Assembly: GCA_934748015.1 (NCBI GenBank)
Contig: CAKVHF010000003.1
Location: forward strand, 124,001-188,000
From: an uncultured Clostridia bacterium
Lineage (GTDB): Bacteria; Bacillota; Clostridia; Christensenellales; UBA1242
Direction: 5' to 3'
Length of the DNA stretch: 64,000 nucleotides
The notes under the pieces were generated by a model. That model was not told the origin of the DNA and did no database searches. It saw only the letters and a program-made list of their open reading frames with translations. The first letter of the stretch is position 1. Each line of letters opens with the position of its first letter. This document shows positions 44,910 to 52,093 of the stretch, piece after piece. The translations under genes and the position numbers were made by a program.

Positions 44910-45638
44910 TTACATCTCAGGAGCCATATCCCCTTTGCCAATTCCACTATGCTCTAGTCTATCTTCCATAGTACTAGTTACTCCCTTAACATCTAGTTGT
45001 GACATGCTAGCTAGATCGGTCTTCTCGCCATTCATCTCGTCAACGATGTCTGATAGATTGAATTGCAAGAAGTTGTTACGTCTATCTGCAATTGTTACAG
45101 TTACGTCGTGGAAAGCAGTTACACCGTCTGGAACTTCGCCATTAACAAGTAGTTCACCTTGATTGTCTGCATATGTCTGTATCAATGCTGGCAAATAACT
45201 ACCTAGAGTAGTAACATCGGATGAAGCAACGAAATTAACAACTCTGCTATTTTTTACCTGATCCATCTCATAATCTTCTAGTTGTTGATCATAAGCAAAC
45301 GACATTGCAAATTTGAATTCTGGTCTAAGGTTTTTAGTCCCGAACTCGCAACCTGGATACACATTAAATCCCAGTTTTTGATCCTCTGGCACACCTGATT
45401 TCTCTATCTGCTTATTAACATCAGATGCAATTTTGGCAACCTTACCAGAAGTTCGATACTCCTTAGACATATCTGTATACACAACCTCTTTCAAAGCTTG
45501 AAAATTTTTGCTCTCATTGGACATCAATAGCACATGTTTGTCATTAGGGAAATCTGCCGACAACTCGTGAACCATTGTTAGGTCTGGTGCTAAAGCCCTA
45601 TTGAATGTATCTTGAACTAGATCATTAGTATAATCCAT
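44910..45638 (-). CDS. Orphan soluble protein, 242 residues
   Basis: Not recognised. The ATG at 45638 (MDYTNDLVQ) follows AAAAAGGGGGATGAAAAT; the frame extends 32 codons upstream with a hydrophobic AT-rich stretch, not expected to be translated. No signal peptide or membrane helix. Residues 20-105 appear mixed alpha/beta (NDKHVLLMSNESKNFQALK), the middle contains RVVNFVASSDVTTLG and the end is acidic. It ends DMAPEM. A promoter-like TTGATA and TACAAT lies just upstream (45662-45689). It is downstream of the ABC exporter-like gene on the same strand but separated by a hairpin, and upstream of the lipoprotein's terminator. Function unknown. Confidence 0.75.
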   Translation of the reverse strand: MDYTNDLVQDTFNRALAPDLTMVHELSADFPNDKHVLLMSNESKNFQALKEVVYTDMSKEYRTSGKVAKIASDVNKQIEKSGVPEDQKLGFNVYPGCEFGTKNLRPEFKFAMSFAYDQQLEDYEMDQVKNSRVVNFVASSDVTTLGSYLPALIQTYADNQGELLVNGEVPDGVTAFHDVTVTIADRRNNFLQFNLSDIVDEMNGEKTDLASMSQLDVKGVTSTMEDRLEHSGIGKGDMAPEM

Positions 45639-45661
45639 ATTTTCATCCCCCTTTTTGGTAC

Positions 45662-45689
45662 ATTGTAGCATAAAATTTGAAATTATCAA
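45662..45689 (-). promoter_or_regulatory. Promoter of the 242-residue gene
   Basis: TTGATA (45689-45684), 16 bp spacer, TACAAT (45667-45662), just ahead of the ribosome binding site of the 242-residue gene. Confidence 0.55.
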
Positions 45690-45719
45690 TATTATTTTTG
45701 CTTTTTTATTAATAAAATT

Positions 45720-45780
45720 AAAAAAAATGTACAATACACTCTACTTTCAAGACTAATTGCACATTTTTATTTGTATTGTA
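45720..45780 (-). terminator. Probable terminator of the ABC exporter-like gene
   Basis: TACAATACA (45772-45780 complement) and TGTATTGTA (45730-45738 complement) form a 9-bp stem around a long loop, followed by a T-run on the minus strand. Confidence 0.5.
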
Positions 45781-45793
45781 GATATTTTATATC

Positions 45794-47473
45794 CTATTTT
45801 GTTATATGCTCCACTATCTTGCCACCATCCATCTTATACACAACCGATGCGACGTCGTCAAATGAATTAAGATGTGTAAACAAAAGAATAGTACGATAGT
45901 TGGATAGTCTAACAATAACCTCTTTGATATTCTTAATCTCTTTAGGGGTCATGCCCGTAGGGACTTCGTAGATAGATAGTATCTTGGAGTGCTTAAGCAT
46001 AGACATAACTAGTCCCATAAGATAAAACTTCTCAGCAGAAATAACTGGCGAGTATATGTTGGTGTCAAACTTCTCATCCAGTGAGTTGATATAGTCATAC
46101 ACCCCTACTAGTTTACACGTTTCGTCAATTTTTTCTTTTCCAGCCCCACTAATATTGAAGTTGTTAATAATGCTGTCATTTAGGAATTTGGGTTTAGCAA
46201 AGCCATTGAATACATTGGACAGATATGTTTCTTTGTCATAATCATATAAATTGATATCGTTAAGCAAAATTGTACCTTTGTCAGGTTTTACCTTTCGTGC
46301 AATCATGTGGAAGATTGCCCTTTTGCCACAACCCTTGCGTCCTTTTATAACATTTATTTTGCCACTAGCAAATTGCATAGATACATCTTGGACAAAACCG
46401 TAATTGGTAGATTCAACATCTTCATTTGTGTAAGACACATTCATAAGATATAGGCTAGAGTTGCCACTGGCCGTGGATTGATTGACATTGCCATAAGCAA
46501 TAAAATCATCATCGGTGAAGTTAAGAACTGTATTAATACGCATAGTGCTGACATTGGTCTCTTCTATTGTAAATGTTATGTTGATAAGTTCGTTAACTAG
46601 TTCAACCGAAGTAAGCAAGTATGGAACAATTATCAAGTATATCTCTAGTGACAAAATATGATCTTTGACCAAGAATATCATAAGACAAGTGATTGCAAAT
46701 AATAAAACTTTGTAAAACATTACAAAGAAATTATCTTTAATACTTTGAGTCTTCTTGTGTTCTGTAAAAGTCTCAGTGTATTTGTCACAACGTTTGAAAT
46801 AATCGTCTGCAAATTCCGAACCGATATTATATTGTTTGATAAGATCTTGGTTAGATAATATTTGGGTAAACTTCTCATAAATATGATCTTTGTCATCCAA
46901 CAACTTTGCTTTGTGTCTGCCAAGGCTACGATTAAGGTATACAAGAATGACAAAATTAAGTGCACTGACAGTAAGGATTGCTAGTCCGACCATCCAGTTG
47001 GTAGAGAACACAATAATCAATGTCACTAACATCTGTATGCCACGTGCAATTCTTACCCCAAGTGTATCACCAAAGTTAGCAACTACATCAATATCTGAAC
47101 CAATTATGTTAAGTAATTTTTCTTTGGATGTGATCTGGAAATTAGAACTTTTTGCCCTATATGCTTTCTTGTATATTTTGCCTTGAACTGTCTTATAAGT
47201 ACTGCTAAATATTCTTGCACCATTACGATATACTTGGTCATGTGCAATCAATGTTAGTATTACGATACCCAACTCTATAGCAAGATACATCCATGCATCA
47301 TTGAAGTTTCCGGCAACCAGTGCAACCGTTACTTTGGCAGCAAAAATAGGACTGGTTATAAGCCCCGCTACCCTGATAGTTCCAAAAACAACATGCAAAA
47401 ATATAAGCAGTTTATTTGTTTGAGCAAGTCTGTACCAATTTCTGATTTTTCCATCTTTGCGTTCTTTTCTCAT
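45794..47473 (-). CDS. ABC exporter-like protein with degenerate ATPase domain
   Basis: 559 residues: six-helix exporter-type membrane domain (residues about 20-310, with LLIFLHVVFGTIRVAGLI and later hydrophobic segments) followed by a nucleotide-binding domain (residues about 340-559). The domain keeps an exporter fold outline but the motifs are damaged. Walker A reads GRKGCGKRA (residues 378-386), so the expected K-S/T is K-R; the Q-loop region is NVFNGFAKPKF without Gln; the LSGGQ signature is replaced by ISAEKFYLMGL; Walker B is ILSIYEVPTG, Asp becoming Tyr502 with Glu503 kept; the H-loop His (LFTHLNS, 534) remains. ATP hydrolysis is therefore doubtful. Start follows AGAGGCGTAAGTAT. It may partner another subunit, but no second ABC half is adjacent. 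Confidence 0.85.
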   Translation of the reverse strand: MRKERKDGKIRNWYRLAQTNKLLIFLHVVFGTIRVAGLITSPIFAAKVTVALVAGNFNDAWMYLAIELGIVILTLIAHDQVYRNGARIFSSTYKTVQGKIYKKAYRAKSSNFQITSKEKLLNIIGSDIDVVANFGDTLGVRIARGIQMLVTLIIVFSTNWMVGLAILTVSALNFVILVYLNRSLGRHKAKLLDDKDHIYEKFTQILSNQDLIKQYNIGSEFADDYFKRCDKYTETFTEHKKTQSIKDNFFVMFYKVLLFAITCLMIFLVKDHILSLEIYLIIVPYLLTSVELVNELINITFTIEETNVSTMRINTVLNFTDDDFIAYGNVNQSTASGNSSLYLMNVSYTNEDVESTNYGFVQDVSMQFASGKINVIKGRKGCGKRAIFHMIARKVKPDKGTILLNDINLYDYDKETYLSNVFNGFAKPKFLNDSIINNFNISGAGKEKIDETCKLVGVYDYINSLDEKFDTNIYSPVISAEKFYLMGLVMSMLKHSKILSIYEVPTGMTPKEIKNIKEVIVRLSNYRTILLFTHLNSFDDVASVVYKMDGGKIVEHITK

Positions 47474-47681
47474 ATACTTACGCCTCTAAATATTTTGATG
47501 ATTAGTCACAATAATCTTCAAGCAAATTATCTTGCAGACATCTTAATTTCTTATATATTAACATAAATAATTATTGAAATCAAAGAATATAATATAAAAT
47601 ACTAATTTTGTTAATGTTAGTCTATTTATTTTGTTCCAAAATGCACAAAAGAAAACGACATCTAGAGTATATTACAAAAAT

Positions 47682-47712
47682 AAAAAAATCGGCTAAATAT
47701 AACCGATTTTTT
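47682..47712 (-). terminator. Terminator of the 225-residue orphan gene
   Basis: AATCGG/CCGATT stem with A-run before and T-run after, a few bases past the stop. Confidence 0.75.
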
Positions 47713-47719
47713 ACTCTTA

Positions 47720-48397
47720 TTACATTTCTATTTCTGCATCAGTTTTGCTATCTCTAGCGATCTCTGCCTTACGATCTAGTTCTGAATTAGAATCCAAAAT
47801 ATTGAATAGCGGACTTGTCTCATGACCGTCCCATACATGATCAAACTTGTCTGGGCACTCTAATACTGCTGGACAGATATGATCTTGAACATCGTCAGAC
47901 AACTCTTGGTAGAACTTATTGCAAGCTGTATCTAGTCCACTACCCTCGTAACTATCTTTTTCCATCTTTAGTCCAATCATCTCTACTGGGTCAAGTGCGG
48001 TAAGAAGTTTAACATGTTTGTCGTCCACAAACTTTCTTTCGATATAGAAATCTTTAACACTGCCATCCCTCATAGGAAGACTAGTCATTTCTCTACGAAC
48101 AACATGCATAACTTTATGTCCATCCATATCTTTCATTCCCACCATAGTAGTAACAGTGCTAGACGGGCAATCCATATCGTTGGACACATAGAAAGATGGG
48201 ATAAAGAATGAGAAGACATCATCACTGGCTGGCATCTCAAATTTTAATCCCTCTGGTGACCACTTAACGCCATCCCTTGTAACTGCATAATCATTGCCAA
48301 ACTTTTTTTCTGGAGCAAAGTCTGCATAATTCTGCTTGCCACTAAGAAGAACTTCTGTTGAACTCTTAGCAAATACATTTCTATTAATAATACTCAT
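47720..48397 (-). CDS. Orphan soluble protein, 225 residues
   Basis: Not recognised; no signal peptide or membrane helix. The sequence is mixed alpha/beta, with FFIPSFYVSNDMDCPSSTVT in the first half and a Cys/His-containing stretch (DHICPAVLECPDKFDHVWDG, residues about 170-190) in the second that might bind metal, although no standard motif is met. The protein ends DAEIEM, like several neighbours. AAAGGGAGTATTATAAATT precedes the ATG. Placed between the HdeD-like gene and the ABC gene, each with its own terminator, so probably transcribed alone. Function unknown. Confidence 0.75.
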   Translation of the reverse strand: MSIINRNVFAKSSTEVLLSGKQNYADFAPEKKFGNDYAVTRDGVKWSPEGLKFEMPASDDVFSFFIPSFYVSNDMDCPSSTVTTMVGMKDMDGHKVMHVVRREMTSLPMRDGSVKDFYIERKFVDDKHVKLLTALDPVEMIGLKMEKDSYEGSGLDTACNKFYQELSDDVQDHICPAVLECPDKFDHVWDGHETSPLFNILDSNSELDRKAEIARDSKTDAEIEM

Positions 48398-48504
48398 AAT
48401 TTATAATACTCCCTTTAATTGTATATCAATTAATATTTTTTTAGTAAATGTAGTATATAATGGAAAATCATATTTGTCAATACCTAAATACTCGAAAAAT
48501 ATAT

Positions 48505-48541
48505 TAAAAAAGAGGACTTGATTTATCGTAAGTCCCCTTTG
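48505..48541 (-). terminator. Terminator of the HdeD-like gene
   Basis: AGGGGACTTACG/CTTGAT..CAAGTCCTC hairpin (minus strand AGGGGACTTA with CAAGTCCTCT) with T-run. Confidence 0.75.
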
Positions 48542-48567
48542 ATTTTTATTTCAATAATAATGTGTTA

Positions 48568-49137
48568 TTAGATTATTTCATTTTCTTTAAGATATTTCTT
48601 AGCGTCTCTAATCTTCTTACTAAATGCAAATGTTACCACCATTCTCTTAACACCCTCAATAATTAGGGAGCAACCAGCAAAGATCATAACTGTATCAAAG
48701 CCCGAGAACATAACGCATACACCCAAGATTGCTGTCAAGATAGATAAGATCAACAACCATAGCCATCCACCAACTTTTGCCTTAGCACATAAGCTGCTAT
48801 CGGATAGCGAATTAAGTGAGTCTAAAACTATTATAAGACCAAATATCACTGTAAGGATACTCTGAATTGCATCGGTATATACTATACAGAATACACCAGC
48901 AATAGTAAATACAACCCCCATTACAAGTAATTGTCCGCCTAGCAAGTGATCAAAAGCAAAGTATCTAACCATAAGTGATATGCCAGACACAATCAATGCC
49001 GAACCAAATACAATGCACAAGACATTGGCTGATTCATTAGGCAATGCAACACATAGGATACCTACCAATACTGTCATAACAGCAATAATTATACTATCCC
49101 ATTTACATTTTTTGAAAAACTCTTTAATCTCTTCCAT
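48568..49137 (-). CDS. HdeD/DUF308 family membrane protein
   Basis: 189 residues with six hydrophobic helices in three GxxCxxF-like pairs, for example IIIAVMTVLVGILCVALPNES and LGGQLLVMGVVFTIAGVFCIV, typical of HdeD/DUF308 proteins. In Escherichia coli the homologue is linked to acid resistance, but in Firmicutes the role is unknown. No motif for a catalytic function. The polar start (MEEIKEFFKKCKWD) and end (KKYLKENEII) lie in the cytoplasm by the positive-inside rule. AAAAAGGAGAAAATATAATT precedes the ATG; own terminator at 48505-48541. Confidence 0.88.
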   Translation of the reverse strand: MEEIKEFFKKCKWDSIIIAVMTVLVGILCVALPNESANVLCIVFGSALIVSGISLMVRYFAFDHLLGGQLLVMGVVFTIAGVFCIVYTDAIQSILTVIFGLIIVLDSLNSLSDSSLCAKAKVGGWLWLLILSILTAILGVCVMFSGFDTVMIFAGCSLIIEGVKRMVVTFAFSKKIRDAKKYLKENEII

Positions 49138-49276
49138 AATTATATTTTCTCCTTTTTGTTTCGATATATTCTAACACTTTTGTGAAAATAAAGTATAACA
49201 AAATTTATTTGTGTATAAGTCGTTTATACTACAATTGTTTAGATAATTTACACAAATAATTTTTTGTATATAATCT

Positions 49277-50281
49277 CTATAAATTTTTGTCCTGAGATTG
49301 ATCTTTTGTATCGTTTTTTATATTTGTTTTTGTCTGTTTCTTTACAATTTTTGCACTGGTAACAACATTGTTGTTCTTAAGTTCAGTTTCTTTCTGTATT
49401 TCTTCTACACTAGACCATGAGCCAATTACATCGGTTACTTTGGTCATATACACAAATGCACTAGGATCAATTTCTTTAATAATATTTCGCAACTGCCCTG
49501 CCTGAAATCTACTAATTAAGCAAGTAAGGATATATTTATCACTTTTGCTATGCATGCCTACTACTTGGGTACAAGTACAGCCACGAGACAATTGTTGCAT
49601 AATGGCATCACCCAACATTTCTGGGTTGGTCGTGATAATATTGTATGCCCTGACCTGCTTGTATCCTTCGGTTACAAAGTCTGTTACAAACATACTAAGA
49701 AGCAATGCAAGAATGGTATATGGCAATAATTGTAGACCATTGGTAAATACAAATAATGACAAGAAGATTATAACCATATCTACGCTGACAATAAGGGTGC
49801 CAAAAGTCGCATTAGGCTTATGTTTCTTAACCATACTAGCAACCATATCTGTTCCACCAGTAGAACCGCCAAATCTAACAACTAGCCCAACACCTACACC
49901 CATAATAGCACCGCCATATACTGCGGATATAAGTAGCTCGTAAGTTATATTGAAGCCTATCATGCTAAATAATTGCATGCCTAGCGAAAAGGATAATATA
50001 CCCACAAGAGACTTGATTGCAAATCTTTTGCCAAGTGACTTAATAGCAAGAAAATATAATCCAATATTAAGTACGAGATAGATAACCGATGTAGGGATAT
50101 CTGGTAAGCCAATCTTAACGAACAATACATTGATAATCATCGCTAATGCCGAAAATCCACCAGTGGAAATATTGTTAGGCTCTAAGAATACACTAAATGC
50201 AAAACCCATCAACATTGTGCCTAGCACAATCATTGCTATTTCTAGTGCAAATTGCCATTTCTTTTTTGTTTTGATGTACAT
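49277..50281 (-). CDS. YitT family membrane protein (DUF161 + DUF2179)
   Basis: 334 residues: five to six membrane helices (residues about 15-215, starting MIVLGTMLMGFAFSVFLEPNNISTGG with the family's N-x-S-x-G-G motif, and GGSTGGTDMVA) followed by the soluble C-terminal DUF2179 domain (CTCTQVVGMHSKSDKYILTCLIS, residues about 225-300) that ends KVTDVIGSW. YitT-like proteins are widespread in Firmicutes, with unknown substrate. The last 30 residues are Lys/Asn/Gln-rich. It starts 9 bp after the stop of the GNAT gene upstream, so both are one transcript. ATAGGAGAAAAAC precedes the ATG. Confidence 0.93.
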   Translation of the reverse strand: MYIKTKKKWQFALEIAMIVLGTMLMGFAFSVFLEPNNISTGGFSALAMIINVLFVKIGLPDIPTSVIYLVLNIGLYFLAIKSLGKRFAIKSLVGILSFSLGMQLFSMIGFNITYELLISAVYGGAIMGVGVGLVVRFGGSTGGTDMVASMVKKHKPNATFGTLIVSVDMVIIFLSLFVFTNGLQLLPYTILALLLSMFVTDFVTEGYKQVRAYNIITTNPEMLGDAIMQQLSRGCTCTQVVGMHSKSDKYILTCLISRFQAGQLRNIIKEIDPSAFVYMTKVTDVIGSWSSVEEIQKETELKNNNVVTSAKIVKKQTKTNIKNDTKDQSQDKNL

Positions 50282-50290
50282 GTTTTTCTC

Positions 50291-50920
50291 CTATTCTATA
50301 GAGTTGATTTTTCTAATATATATATTATATGTAGTAATTATTTGCGCTTCATTATTATACTTTTTCAATGTCTGCATAGCATTTGCTCTGCCAATTTTGC
50401 TAAAAAATGGTTGCTTGGCTAAGTTTTCAAATTCAACCTTATCAATTGGCTTGAGATAACTACAATATTTTGTCAAACCCTTGCTCTCGATTGATCTGTA
50501 ACTCGCAATATTGTCATTATGTACTTTAGCAAATATCCAAGTATACCCCAACAATGTAGCATGCTCTATGACCGCATCCAGTAGCATCTTCATTAAGCCG
50601 TTACCTCGATAATCAGAATGTACAATATTGAAGCCAATTTCAACCAGTTTAGCAACATCGCAATCTGCTGGAAAATCAATCTTTCCTATCAATTTGCCAC
50701 ACTTGTAATCTAGCGAACTTACCCCAACTAATCGATCACTATCCCATAACCCTACGATATAAAATCTAGGGTTGTTAATCATACCTTTAACACTATCAAT
50801 ATCGTACGGCATCGGAGAGAACCACTCTGGAGTGTCAAGATGTCCATACATATCGATTATTAATTCACAGAATTTTTCCGCATCACTTTCCTGCAGTTGT
50901 TTTATAGTGTAATCTTTCAT
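50291..50920 (-). CDS. GNAT-family N-acetyltransferase
   Basis: 209 residues from the ATG at 50920; an in-frame TTG start is possible five codons before, but it is overlapped by the nearest AAAGG. A GNAT core is clear: YTIKQLQESDAEKFCELI (start), VEIGFNIVHSDYRGNGLMKMLLDAV (motif A, Q/RxxGxG-type loop read as RGNGLM) and IFAKVHNDNIASYRSIESKGL (motif B). Substrate unknown. Co-transcribed with the YitT-like gene 9 bp downstream; the gap upstream is the repeat island at 51 kb, so its promoter is probably at 50940-50990. Confidence 0.9.
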   Translation of the reverse strand: MKDYTIKQLQESDAEKFCELIIDMYGHLDTPEWFSPMPYDIDSVKGMINNPRFYIVGLWDSDRLVGVSSLDYKCGKLIGKIDFPADCDVAKLVEIGFNIVHSDYRGNGLMKMLLDAVIEHATLLGYTWIFAKVHNDNIASYRSIESKGLTKYCSYLKPIDKVEFENLAKQPFFSKIGRANAMQTLKKYNNEAQIITTYNIYIRKINSIE

Positions 50921-51094
50921 TTTCCACTCTACCAACCTTTAGCAATAATTTATAATAAAATATGTATCAAATAGAAATCACAAATATATTTTTAAGATAT
51001 TATAGCATAAATCCATAATAATATAAATGAAAAACCATAAAGTAAAAAAATTAGTGTAAACAACATATACAAAATTACATCTTGAAACATCTCT

Positions 51095-51244
51095 TGCCGA
51101 ATATACCTCGGGTGGTCGGCTATCTTAAGCCGAACGGGGTCCCGAGACTAACGAGCGACTAAGAGCGAGGGTTAGAGACATCGAATGATGTCTGTTGTGG
51201 CAACCGCCACAACCAAATCCCTCTACAAGCGATAGACAACAAAA
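51095..51244. repeat. 150-bp structured repeat, copy 1
   Basis: Matches copy 2 at 145 of 150 positions with no gaps. It shows internal inverted repeats: CTCGGG with CCCGAG enclosing CGGCT with AGCCG; GACATC with GATGTC; GTTGTGGC with GCCACAAC; and GAGGG with CCCTC joining the last two. The five differences from copy 2 are all A-to-G or G-to-A and lie outside these arms. Confidence 0.9.
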
Positions 51245-51278
51245 TTAGAATATGTAATAAAATATAATATTTATTTTT

Positions 51279-51454
51279 GATGATATTGTTCGTTAACACT
51301 CACAATGATATTGGCATACTGCCAATGATATTACTCGCCTACGCTCGTAATGAAATAATATTGAACCGACACTTTTGCGTTAGCAAAAATTTCATTCAAC
51401 TTGTTGAATATCATTGCGTAGCAATTTCACTGAACCATTAGGTTCAATATCATT
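51279..51454. repeat. Array of short hairpins with constant linkers
   Basis: Seven small inverted repeats, each with a different stem, including ATTGGC-atact-GCCAAT, TTTTGC-gtta-GCAAAA, ATTCAA-cttg-TTGAAT, ATTGC-gta-GCAAT and TGAACC-atta-GGTTCA. Most are separated by GATATT, ATCATT or TTTCA(C/T) linkers. Such variable-stem, fixed-linker arrays occur in gut Firmicutes beside mobile-element ends. Confidence 0.7.
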
Positions 51455-51491
51455 GCAACAAAGAATGCTTTATTTAAGCGTTTTTTGTTGC
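51455..51491. repeat. Inverted repeat with 8-bp arms
   Basis: GCAACAAA (51455-51462) pairs with TTTGTTGC (51484-51491); inner GCTT/AAGC arms extend it. It directly precedes the 15-bp tRNA-Ser match. Confidence 0.65.
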
Positions 51492-51495
51492 TTGT

Positions 51496-51510
51496 CGGAG
51501 AGTGAGGGAT
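51496..51510. repeat. Copy of tRNA-Ser 3' end (possible att site)
   Basis: CGGAGAGTGAGGGAT is identical to 51715-51729 in the tRNA-Ser gene (3' acceptor arm plus T-stem half). The two are direct repeats flanking a 204-bp segment that contains repeat copy 2 and the tRNA terminator. Confidence 0.55.
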
Positions 51511-51531
51511 GTGTCTATATGAGGCATTACA

Positions 51532-51681
51532 TGCCGAATATACCTCGGGTGGTCGGCTATCTTAAGCCGAGCGGGGTCCCGAGACTAACGAGCGACTGGG
51601 AGCGAGGGTTGAAGACATCGAATGATGTCTGTTGTGGCAACCGCCACAACCAAATCCCTCTACAAGCGATAGACAACAAAA
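51532..51681. repeat. 150-bp structured repeat, copy 2
   Basis: Arms at CTCGGG 51544-51549 and CCCGAG 51578-51583; CGGCT 51554-51558 and AGCCG 51565-51569; GAGGG 51604-51608 and CCCTC 51656-51660; GACATC 51614-51619 and GATGTC 51624-51629; GTTGTGGC 51631-51638 and GCCACAAC 51643-51650. The last three form a three-way junction. The element ends in the tRNA-Ser terminator T-run. Confidence 0.9.
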
Positions 51682-51703
51682 AAATGGCTAATGTTAGCCA
51701 TTT
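51678..51703 (-). terminator. Terminator of tRNA-Ser
   Basis: Minus-strand AAATGGCTAA pairs with TTAGCCATTT, then a T-run; it follows the tRNA CCA end by 9 bp and runs into repeat copy 2. Confidence 0.75.
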
Positions 51704-51711
51704 CTTTTGAT

Positions 51712-51802
51712 TGGCGGAGAGTGAGGGATTTGAACCCTCGCGACAGTTGCCCGTCCTACATCCTTAGCAGGGACGCCCCTTCGGCCTCTTGGGTAACTCT
51801 CC
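51712..51802 (-). tRNA. tRNA-Ser(GCT)
   Basis: 91-nt class II tRNA with encoded CCA. Acceptor GGAGAGT pairs with ACTCTCC, discriminator G; D-arm CCC..GGG; anticodon arm CGTCC-CTGCTAA-GGATG with GCT anticodon (51768-51766), reading AGC and AGT; long variable arm; T-arm GAGGG-TTCAAAT-CCCTC. No other tRNA gene is adjacent. Confidence 0.97.
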
Positions 51803-52012
51803 GAATAATCTAATATTGCTATTAAATTGTCTTAACCACCAATAGCGAACTGTACATTCTAATGTGATTAACATGTGTATTGTATCAAAGTATTTCCTAC
51901 TTTGTCAATGATTTTTAATAATTAACTATAAAAAAAATCTCTAAGTATTAACTTTTTTATTTTTTGTAAATTATTTTATTTTTTTACAAATTTATTAATT
52001 TTATTTGTATAT

Positions 52013-52040
52013 TTTGTACAAATGTGATAATATTTGTACA
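52013..52040. promoter_or_regulatory. Direct repeats TTTGTACA before the DraG-like gene
   Basis: TTTGTACA occurs at 52013-52020 and 52033-52040, exactly 20 bp apart (two helical turns), with GATAAT (-10-like) between. They lie 54-81 bp before the ATG at 52094 and could bind a regulator. Confidence 0.35.
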
Positions 52041-52093
52041 GATTTTGTTCAAAATTACACAACAAATATAAAAAAACTGGGAGAAAGAAGAAG

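Larger units (their letters stand above)
50936..51711. other. 776-bp gene-free repeat island
   Basis: Between the GNAT gene and tRNA-Ser, holding two copies of a 150-bp structured repeat (51095-51244 and 51532-51681), a tandem array of small hairpins (51279-51454), a long inverted repeat (51455-51491) and a 15-bp match to the tRNA-Ser end (51496-51510). No open frame with a ribosome binding site was found. Confidence 0.8.

Noticed and set aside
51279..51454. Possible CRISPR array
   Set aside because: The linkers are only 5-6 bp and the stems vary; there is no repeat of 23-40 bp with unique spacers, and no cas gene.
51414..51710. 98-codon frame on the plus strand
   Set aside because: It crosses the hairpin, the tRNA-end repeat and repeat copy 2; its sequence is derived from structured repeats and no ribosome binding site precedes it.
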